Below are positions 1 to 5,419 of a DNA stretch of 18,585 bases, piece after piece. Position 1 is the stretch's first letter. Every line of letters begins with the position of its first letter. Source of the DNA: Clostridia bacterium (GTDB taxonomy: Bacteria; Bacillota_A; Clostridia; Oscillospirales; CAG-272); assembly GCA_017453335.1 (NCBI GenBank), contig JAFTKI010000046.1, positions 1 through 18,585 on the forward strand. The letters run 5' to 3'. Both the position numbers and the translations under genes were made by a program. The notes below the pieces were generated by a model. The model saw nothing but the letters and a program-made list of their open reading frames with translations. It was not told the DNA's origin and searched no databases.

Positions 1-13
1 CTCCTGTAAAGAG

Positions 14-45
14 AAAAACCCCCTTGATTTATCTCGTCAAGGGAG
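14..45 (-). terminator. T-box terminator 2 (tandem)
   Basis: A second intrinsic terminator follows within about ten bases: minus-strand CTCCCTTGA (45-37) pairs with TCAAGGGGG (27-19), followed by TTTTT. Its 5' arm also contains CCTT, which could pair with the AAGG of the T-box. A Shine-Dalgarno-like ACAGGAG (7-1) follows, so the controlled gene should start within about ten bases outside the window. Confidence 0.8.
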
Positions 46-54
46 TTTATAAAT

Positions 55-95
55 ATAAAAACGCCCTTGACAGAAATATACCTCTGTCAAGGACG
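55..95 (-). terminator. T-box terminator 1
   Basis: On the minus strand CGTCCTTGACAG (95-84) pairs with CTGTCAAGGGCG (73-62), with one G-U pair, followed by TTTTTAT. The first seven bases of the hairpin are the 3' arm of the competing antiterminator, so this is the regulated terminator. Confidence 0.9.
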
Positions 96-353
96 AATAA
101 TACAAAAATTATCCGCGGTGCCACCTTGATTCACCACAATTCCGCAGGAATTGTATGTGCGCTTTAGCGAGATACCAACATATCTCCGGCAAATCACGTC
201 TGCCTACAACGTCGCAGAATACTCGGAACAAAGCAGTTCCTTTGACTGCGCCCTCAGCGGTCCATTTGTAGGACAGTTTCTAACCCGACTCTCAGCACCG
301 CGGGCTCTCTGTGTAGTCTTATCTTACGTTATCTCCGCTTCAACGGTTTATGA
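55..353 (-). promoter_or_regulatory. T-box leader, probable tRNA-Trp sensor
   Basis: This is a leftward 5' leader that senses uncharged tRNA and controls the gene beyond the left edge. Seen on the minus strand: the T-box AAGGTGGCACCGCGG at 127-113, with the tRNA-end-binding TGGC at 123-120. The antiterminator 3' arm CGTCCTT at 95-89 is also the 5' arm of a terminator. A stem I region carries AGAGAGC (about 310), a distal GGTGCTGAGAGTCGGG loop and the specifier-like string AAATGGACCGCTGAG. The triplet placed nine bases before the end of the CTGAG box is TGG (264-262), which implies tRNA-Trp. The C of TGGC would pair with discriminator G73, which bacterial tRNA-Trp carries, so the two readings agree. 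The downstream gene is therefore likely trpS or a tryptophan uptake or biosynthesis gene (inference). The T-box is certain; the Trp assignment is likely. Confidence 0.93.
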
Positions 354-359
354 TACCGT

Positions 360-388
360 ATTATAGCACCTTGTACCTACCTTGTCAA
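360..388 (-). promoter_or_regulatory. Promoter of the T-box leader
   Basis: Consensus sigma-A promoter on the minus strand: TTGACA (388-383), 17-base spacer, TATAAT (365-360). An A+T-rich tract (about 389-420), able to act as an UP element, lies directly upstream. Transcription would start near 353 and run into the T-box leader. Confidence 0.9.
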
Positions 389-576
389 TAGGTTTTGAAA
401 ATTTTTCAAGATTTTTTTTGGGGGGAAGGGAAGCACGCTGTTTTACGTTTTTGCCGCTATGCTTGTATCACGAAACGTACGCTTGTAACGGGATTGGCAG
501 GCGGATATTGATTCTATCTGCCGTGGCATTTTTTCGGGCTGTATGAAAAGCCCCTTTTATCCGACGGAGTTAGGCG
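389..576. other. Spacer with no gene seen
   Basis: Between the T-box promoter and the catalase stop codon I see no supported gene. It holds the A+T tract, a run of G at 420-426, and a small inverted repeat GGGCT/AGCCC (about 538-556) with a short T run only on the plus side. That is a poor terminator for the leftward catalase gene. Confidence 0.5.
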
Positions 577-1239
577 TTAGCGAAATGACGGTGCGTGTGT
601 TTCATGGTTTGCAAAAGCATTGGGGCCGGGGTTGGAGAGCGAAAAATACATTTTTGCGGCTTTTGTTGTGCCGAAATCACGGTTAGAGCCCGTTTCCTGT
701 ACCTTGTTGAAGGCATCACGAAACATCTGATTGTGCGCCTCCTCACGGTTGAGCAGAAAATCAATGGTTTCTCTGACCTTTTTATCCTCGATCTGGCGGT
801 AGAGATATTCATATACGACCTTTGCTCTTTGCTCGGATGCGATATTGGAGAGCAGGTCGGCGCACAGGTCTCCTGTGACGGTAACGTAATCACCCGTCCA
901 CGAGTAGCCGGAGGAATTGATGAGTCCGGGATTCAGACCGAGCAGAACGTGTGTCTGCACTTCGCCTGCTTGTACCTTTGTTACGTCCACGTCATGACCG
1001 TTGAGCAGATTGATGGTCTGCGCCACCATTTCCATGTGTCCAAGCTCCTCGGCGGCAATATCAAGGAACAAATCCTTGATCTCGGGATCCTTGATGCGGA
1101 AGCTTTGGGACATATATTGCATTGCCGCCTTCATCTCTCCGTTTCCGCCGCCAAGCTGTTCCTGTAGCAATACCGCATACTGTGGGTTTGGTCTTTCGAT
1201 TTCTACGGGATGGAATAACATTTTTTCGTGTTTGAACAT
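577..1239 (-). CDS. Manganese catalase (di-Mn ferritin-like)
   Basis: The product has 220 residues and belongs to the manganese catalase / CotJC family, which dismutates hydrogen peroxide to water and oxygen at a di-manganese site in a ferritin-like four-helix bundle. Probable metal ligands are in family order: Glu35, Glu65 and His68 (in EELGH), Glu136 (in IASEQRAK) and His169 (in REEAH). At 220 residues it is longer than typical CotJC coat proteins but shorter than the 266-residue Lactobacillus plantarum enzyme, lacking much of the C-terminal extension. There is no signal peptide, so it is probably cytoplasmic, or spore-coat-associated if it acts like CotJC. The start is chosen for CGGAGG ten bases upstream; an in-frame ATG 14 codons earlier has no ribosome site. 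It lies 54 bases downstream of the AraC gene on the same strand, so co-transcription is possible. The family is sure; the role is inferred. Confidence 0.93.
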   Translation of the reverse strand: MFKHEKMLFHPVEIERPNPQYAVLLQEQLGGGNGEMKAAMQYMSQSFRIKDPEIKDLFLDIAAEELGHMEMVAQTINLLNGHDVDVTKVQAGEVQTHVLLGLNPGLINSSGYSWTGDYVTVTGDLCADLLSNIASEQRAKVVYEYLYRQIEDKKVRETIDFLLNREEAHNQMFRDAFNKVQETGSNRDFGTTKAAKMYFSLSNPGPNAFANHETHAPSFR

Positions 1240-1243
1240 ATTG

Positions 1244-1269
1244 AACCTCCGTTTTTTGTATTTGAGGTT
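1244..1269 (-). promoter_or_regulatory. Possible stem over the catalase ribosome site
   Basis: On the minus strand AACCTC (1269-1264) is complementary to GAGGTT (1249-1244), which is the Shine-Dalgarno of the catalase gene. The loop is A-rich and 14 bases long. Six base pairs could damp translation, but the stem is short and may be chance. Confidence 0.3.
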
Positions 1270-1293
1270 AGTATATCCCATATCAGCGGAAAA

Positions 1294-2100
1294 TTATCCG
1301 TTCTTTTGATATTCCGATGGAGAAATCCCTGTTTGCTTTTTGAAAAAAGCTGAGAAATAACTTGGAGAGGAAAAATTCATTCTGTTTGCGATCTCTGCCG
1401 AGGAGACCCCTTGTCTGAGCAGCTCTGCCGCATATTGTGTGCGCAGATTGGCGTAATATTGCTTTGGGGCTATACCCGCATAGGTCTTGAACAGTAATTT
1501 TAGGTAACTGATGCTGATATTGCAAGCATGGGCAAGATCCGAAAGAGAGCAATTCTCGTAGATTCTTGCCGTCATTTCCGAGATCGCATTTCGGTATTCC
1601 ACAGCACTTTGTGTGCGGGAAAGTCTCTCGGTGGTGTCGGCTTCATTTGCAAGTCCGATCAGAAAAACCGAGAGCCGAGCCGCTGCCTCCTGCCCCGCGA
1701 ACGTGCCTGTTGATTCTCCGAGAAATGCCATGATCCGTTTTATAATGCCAACGTATTGCTGTGCTTGCTCGTGATCTACAACGAAAATTCCGTTTTTGAG
1801 CATCTCGGGAAGCTCTCCCGATGCAATAAAGCTCATGATAAAGCCCGAAGGGGAGGTACCGTTTGCGCTACGAATGCGGTGGAATTCCATTGGAGCGTGC
1901 AGGATCATATTCCCGCGTTCCAGTGTGTATACCTTCTCGTCCTCGGTCACCTCCACGTTTCCCGAATCGATGTATACGATCTCCCACGCACTGTGGCGTT
2001 CACCGTTGAATACAAAGTGATCGTTCCATTCAAACCGAAAGGCGGTGTAAAAGCCGTCGATCTCAAACTTTTTTTCAATTGGCTTGATCCTACTTGCCAT
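1294..2100 (-). CDS. AraC-family transcriptional regulator
   Basis: This 268-residue regulator has an N-terminal cupin-like effector domain (about residues 15-100; note HSAWEIVYIDSGNVEV and HAPMEFHRI) and a C-terminal AraC/XylS double helix-turn-helix. The two recognition units are about 185-206 and 233-255, ending in the typical FFKKQTGISPSEYQ. Such proteins usually bind a sugar or related small molecule and activate nearby genes. GAGGTG lies seven bases before the ATG. It is divergent from the GH109-like oxidoreductase and shares its promoter region, so it most likely controls that gene and perhaps itself; the catalase gene follows it. The effector cannot be told from sequence. Confidence 0.95.
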   Translation of the reverse strand: MASRIKPIEKKFEIDGFYTAFRFEWNDHFVFNGERHSAWEIVYIDSGNVEVTEDEKVYTLERGNMILHAPMEFHRIRSANGTSPSGFIMSFIASGELPEMLKNGIFVVDHEQAQQYVGIIKRIMAFLGESTGTFAGQEAAARLSVFLIGLANEADTTERLSRTQSAVEYRNAISEMTARIYENCSLSDLAHACNISISYLKLLFKTYAGIAPKQYYANLRTQYAAELLRQGVSSAEIANRMNFSSPSYFSAFFKKQTGISPSEYQKNG

Positions 2101-2151
2101 ATCAACACCTCGATACTGTCTTTTTTCATCATTTTATTGTCCTTTTTGAGA

Positions 2152-2180
2152 TTGCATGATGTTTTTTGGTATGCTATAAT
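2152..2180 (+). promoter_or_regulatory. GH109-side promoter (extended -10)
   Basis: TTGCAT (2152-2157), 17-base spacer, TATAAT (2175-2180), preceded by TGC, giving an extended -10. It overlaps the leftward promoter at the palindromic TATAATTATA, so polymerase binding in the two directions should be mutually exclusive. Confidence 0.85.
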
Positions 2181-2207
2181 TATAAAGTAAAAAACGAATT
2201 TTGTCAA
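2179..2207 (-). promoter_or_regulatory. araC-side promoter (shares palindromic -10)
   Basis: Minus-strand TTGACA (2207-2202), 17-base spacer, TATAAT (2184-2179). The -10 is one half of the palindrome TATAATTATA (2175-2184), whose other half is the -10 of the rightward promoter. Confidence 0.85.
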
Positions 2208-2219
2208 CAGGAGACAGAT

Positions 2220-3479
2220 ATGATGAAGGAAAAAATCAAGATAGGCTACATCGGACTTGGACGTCGCGGAACGCACGTTCTCAAGCATTCCTATTCGCAG
2301 ATGCCCGACGTTGAGGTGTCAATGCTTTGCGATCTTTCTTGGAATCGCATGGAAAACGCAAAGCAGATTGTTTTGGAAAATGCGGGAAACGAACCGCGCT
2401 TGACCGCCGATTACCGTGAGGTGATCAACTGTCCCGAGCTTGACGCGATTGTGATCATGATCGGCTGGAGCGGCAGACCGCAAATGGCGATGGAATCGAT
2501 GCGGGCAGGAAAGTATACTGCGATCGAGGTCGGATGTGCCGACACGCTTGACGAATGCTTTGATCTGATTCGCACCTATGAGGAAACGGGAATGCCCTTG
2601 ATGATGCTGGAGAACTGCTGTTACGGTCGGCGCGAGATGATGGCACTCCGATTGGTCAAGGAAGGCTTGTTCGGGGAGATCGTTCATTGCACGGGCGGCT
2701 ATCACCATTATCTCAATGAGGAGGATCTTTTCAAGGGAATCGATACCGATGAAATTCCGCATTATCGCATTGGTCATTACGAGAGGACAAACCGAGAAAA
2801 CTATCCCACTCACGAGCTGGGACCGATTTCGAAGGTGTTGAGTATCAATCGCGGAAACCGTATGGTGCGACTGTCCTCCTTTGCTTCAAAAAGCGTTGGA
2901 CTGAAGCACTACGCAAGCAAGCTTTTCGGGGAAGACAGCAAACACGCGCAAAAGGACTACAAGCAGGGGGATATCGTCAATACGATCATTACCTGTGCCG
3001 GCGGGGAAACGATCCAACTGACCTTGGATACCACTTTGCCGCGCGCCTATTACAGCCGTAATTTCTCGGTCAGAGGAACGATGGGAATGTCCTCGGAGGA
3101 GGGACATGTGGTATATTTCCCCGAAATGGGCAAAAAGGTGATGAACAACGAGGAAGAAATGTTTGCAAAATACGATCATCCCCTGCATGCGGAGTACGTT
3201 GCAAAGGGCGTGAAGGAGGGACATGGCGGTATGGATTGGCTTGTGAACCGTGCCTTTGTGGAAAGTGTTAAGCGCGGAATCAATACGCCGATCGATGCAT
3301 ACGACACCGTGGCTTGGATGGCGATCGGCCCTCTTTCCGAGCAATCAATTGCCGCCAGCGGCGCACCTGTTGAGATCCCCGATTTCACGAACGGAAAGTG
3401 GATGAGCCGCGAGCCTGTTGTGGCGTGTAAATACTGTTTGGATGAGATTTGTGAGGATCTGGACACCTCGGTAACGTGA
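2220..3479 (+). CDS. Gfo/Idh/MocA oxidoreductase, GH109-like
   Basis: This 419-residue protein has an N-terminal NAD(P)-binding Rossmann fold (GYIGLGRRG, residues 9-17) and the strand motif IEVGCA where other Gfo/Idh/MocA proteins have EKP or EVP. The C-terminal half contains NYPTHELGPISKVLSINRG (from about residue 194), resembling the NYPTHGLGP block of GH109 NAD-dependent glycosidases such as alpha-N-acetylgalactosaminidase. Those enzymes keep NAD bound and cleave by transient oxidation at C3. There is no signal peptide, unlike many Bacteroidetes GH109 proteins, so the substrate would be intracellular. Start: AGGAG (2209-2213) fits the ATG at 2220; the ATG at 2223 is also possible. It is divergent from an AraC regulator and ends at a strong terminator, so it is monocistronic. 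The superfamily is sure; glycosidase rather than dehydrogenase activity is inferred. Confidence 0.9.
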   Translation: MMKEKIKIGYIGLGRRGTHVLKHSYSQMPDVEVSMLCDLSWNRMENAKQIVLENAGNEPRLTADYREVINCPELDAIVIMIGWSGRPQMAMESMRAGKYTAIEVGCADTLDECFDLIRTYEETGMPLMMLENCCYGRREMMALRLVKEGLFGEIVHCTGGYHHYLNEEDLFKGIDTDEIPHYRIGHYERTNRENYPTHELGPISKVLSINRGNRMVRLSSFASKSVGLKHYASKLFGEDSKHAQKDYKQGDIVNTIITCAGGETIQLTLDTTLPRAYYSRNFSVRGTMGMSSEEGHVVYFPEMGKKVMNNEEEMFAKYDHPLHAEYVAKGVKEGHGGMDWLVNRAFVESVKRGINTPIDAYDTVAWMAIGPLSEQSIAASGAPVEIPDFTNGKWMSREPVVACKYCLDEICEDLDTSVT

Positions 3480-3504
3480 ACGATCGGTGAAAATTGTATT
3501 ATTT

Positions 3505-3556
3505 GAGCAAAAGCGAAACAAAACGAAATGCTTTGTTTCGCTTTTGCTCGTTTTTT
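3505..3556 (+). terminator. Long perfect terminator after the GH109-like gene
   Basis: An 18-base stem (3505-3522 with 3532-3549) pairs without mismatch around a nine-base loop, followed by G and six T. The stem is unusually long for a bacterial intrinsic terminator. Confidence 0.9.
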
Positions 3557-3566
3557 AGGAAAATAC

Positions 3567-3594
3567 TTGTATTATTGATTTTTAATGCTATAAT
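3567..3594 (+). promoter_or_regulatory. Promoter of asnC-like/aminotransferase operon
   Basis: TTGTAT (3567-3572), 16-base spacer, TATAAT (3589-3594), with TGC immediately before the -10 (extended -10). It starts 11 bases after the previous terminator. Autoregulation by the AsnC-like product is common in this family but not visible here. Confidence 0.75.
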
Positions 3595-3622
3595 GAAGAA
3601 AAAACCGATCGGAGGTTTCATG

Positions 3623-4084
3623 ATGGATCAGATCGATAAAAGCATTTTGCATATACTTGCCAACGATGCGGGCGCACAAACGCTGGAGATCAGCCGTGCC
3701 GTCAATCTGTCGGTTCCCGCAACAAACAAGCGCATTGCCAGAATGAAAAAGGACGGCGTGATCGTTGCCAATACGGTGCTGACCGATGGGGAAAAGGTTG
3801 GAAAGCCCGTGCTTGCATTTATATTTGTGGTTTTGCAGTATGCCGAGGGGGTAACCGCCTTTTTGGATTTTGTACAAAAGGAGCAGGATATTCTGGAGTG
3901 CTATGCGATCAGCGGCGGTTACGATTATATCCTGAAGGTTTGCGCCGAGGATATCAAAAAGCTGGAGCAAAAGCTTTTGACCATCAAGGGGCAAAAGGGC
4001 GTTGTGAAAAGCCAGACCATGATCTCTCTGATGGAACACAAATGCAAGCCTACGGTATTGCCCGATATGGAGGAAACAACATGA
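3623..4084 (+). CDS. Lrp/AsnC-family regulator
   Basis: The product has 153 residues, the usual size of the family. Residues about 4-50 form the AsnC helix-turn-helix (DKSILHILANDAGAQTLEISRAVNLSVPATNKRIARMKKDG). About 68-140 form the RAM ligand-binding and oligomerisation domain (AISGGYDYILKVCAEDIKKLE). These proteins sense amino acids and form octamers that wrap DNA. GGAGG (3611-3615) lies seven bases before the ATG at 3623; the ATG one codon earlier is too close. Its TGA overlaps the ATG of the aminotransferase as ATGA, so the two are translationally coupled and the regulator probably senses a substrate or product of that enzyme (inference). Confidence 0.95.
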   Translation: MDQIDKSILHILANDAGAQTLEISRAVNLSVPATNKRIARMKKDGVIVANTVLTDGEKVGKPVLAFIFVVLQYAEGVTAFLDFVQKEQDILECYAISGGYDYILKVCAEDIKKLEQKLLTIKGQKGVVKSQTMISLMEHKCKPTVLPDMEETT

Positions 4085-5256
4085 AAGAAAATCAATCTCT
4101 GTCACTGAGCTTTGCGGCACAGAATGCGGTTCCGTCGGGCGTCCGTCGGATGTTTGAGCTTGCAAAAACGCAGTCCGATTCGATCAATCTCACGCTGGGG
4201 GAACCCTGCTTTCCGTCTCCCGATTTTGTGGTAGAGGCGGCGATCCAAGGTCTTCGTGACGGAAAAACAAAATACACGCCCAATGCGGGAATTCGTGAGC
4301 TTCGGGTTGCCATTGCCGACAAGCTGTGGAGAGAGAACGGCATCAAAGCCGATCCCGACAAGAATCTCATTGTCACGGCAGGTGCCACACAGGCGTTGAT
4401 GCTTGCTATGGTGACGCTGGTCAACCCCGGGGACGAGGTCATTATCCAAGGTCCCAACTGGCCCGATTACAAGGGACAGATCGATATGGTAAACGCAAAA
4501 ACCGTTTACGCCAAGGTGGATGAATCCAACGGCTTTAAAATGACGGCGGATATTATCGAGCCTCTGATCACCGACAAAACCAAGCTGATCATCATCAATT
4601 CACCCTCCAATCCCACGGGCGGTGTTTTGGAATGGGAGGATCTGGTCAAGATCGCGGAGCTGGTCAAAAAGCACAAGATTTTTATCATTTCGGACGAACC
4701 GTACGAAAAGATCGTGTATGACGGGTTTGAGCAAAAGAGTCTGGCTTCGATCGAGGGCTTGGAGGACTACGTTCTCACCATCAACAGCCTTTCCAAGACC
4801 TATGCCATGACAGGCTTCCGCGTAGGTTACATCTGTGCCAACGAGCATATCGTATCCAATTTGATCAAGCTGCACGAAAATATGATCGCCAGCATTCCCG
4901 AGCCGATGCAGCTCGCGGCGGCAAAGGCACTTTACCATGCCGAGGAGGACGTGAAGCGAATGGTTGCGTACTATGACCGAAACCGCCGATTGATCGTTGA
5001 CGCATTAAATCGGCTCAAGGGCTTTTCCTGTCATTGCCCCAAGGGCGCGTTTTACGTGTTCCCGAGCATCAAGGGCTTGGGCATGACCTCCGTCGAGGCG
5101 GCAGAATACATTTTTGAGAAGACACACGTTGTAATGGCGCCCGGAAGCGCGTTCGGCCCCGATGGGGAAGGCTACTTGCGCCTCTGCTATGCGGCGGATT
5201 ACGATCTGCTACGAGAAGCGGTTGAACGCCTTGAAAAAGCGTTTGGAACAATGTAA
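4081..5256 (+). CDS. Class I/II PLP-dependent aminotransferase
   Basis: The 391-residue product is a fold-type I aminotransferase of the AspC/PatA-like class. The PLP Schiff-base lysine is Lys239 in SLSKTYAMTGFRVGY. Also seen are the NPTG block (SPSNPTGG), the cofactor Asp in SDEPYE, and Arg367 in GYLRLCYA for the substrate alpha-carboxylate. It transfers an amino group between an amino acid and a 2-oxo acid in the cytoplasm; aspartate, alanine and aromatic amino acids are all possible. GGAGG (4069-4073) sits seven bases before the ATG, which overlaps the stop of the AsnC-like gene. The pairing suggests a locally regulated amino-acid transamination step. Confidence 0.95.
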   Translation: MKENQSLSLSFAAQNAVPSGVRRMFELAKTQSDSINLTLGEPCFPSPDFVVEAAIQGLRDGKTKYTPNAGIRELRVAIADKLWRENGIKADPDKNLIVTAGATQALMLAMVTLVNPGDEVIIQGPNWPDYKGQIDMVNAKTVYAKVDESNGFKMTADIIEPLITDKTKLIIINSPSNPTGGVLEWEDLVKIAELVKKHKIFIISDEPYEKIVYDGFEQKSLASIEGLEDYVLTINSLSKTYAMTGFRVGYICANEHIVSNLIKLHENMIASIPEPMQLAAAKALYHAEEDVKRMVAYYDRNRRLIVDALNRLKGFSCHCPKGAFYVFPSIKGLGMTSVEAAEYIFEKTHVVMAPGSAFGPDGEGYLRLCYAADYDLLREAVERLEKAFGTM

Positions 5257-5265
5257 TATGAATTT

Positions 5266-5292
5266 AAAAGGCTTTTTGCTCTCCTTTTTTTT
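5266..5292 (+). terminator. Weak terminator after the aminotransferase
   Basis: AAAAGG (5266-5271) can pair with CCTTTT (5283-5288) around an 11-base loop, followed by further T. The stem is short and A+T-rich, so termination may be leaky. Confidence 0.35.
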
Positions 5293-5301
5293 GAAAAAAT
5301 C

Positions 5302-5330
5302 TTTACAAACGATGAAAAGTATGATAAAAT
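5302..5330 (+). promoter_or_regulatory. Promoter of the LRR-dockerin gene
   Basis: TTTACA (5302-5307), 17-base spacer, TAAAAT (5325-5330), preceded by TGA (extended -10). The transcript would have an untranslated leader of about 80 bases. Confidence 0.7.
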
Positions 5331-5376
5331 AAAGCTACAAGCAATTTTTCAACCAATAAAGCGTTTATTCCTTTTC

Positions 5377-5391
5377 CTCCCACGGTGGGAG
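5377..5391 (+). promoter_or_regulatory. Small hairpin in the LRR gene leader
   Basis: CTCCCA (5377-5382) pairs with TGGGAG (5386-5391) around the triloop CGG, about 28 bases before the start codon. No long T run follows, so it is not a good terminator. It may stabilise the mRNA; function unknown. Confidence 0.4.
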
Positions 5392-5419
5392 ATCTTTATT
5401 TGACACGAAGGAGAAGAAC

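Noticed and set aside
262..270. Tyr codon TAC (270-268) as the T-box specifier
   Set aside because: It lies two codons too early relative to the CTGAG box and would predict TGGT rather than the observed TGGC for tRNA-Tyr.
151..366. 71-codon plus-strand frame in the T-box region
   Set aside because: It is antisense to a complete T-box leader and has no ribosome site.
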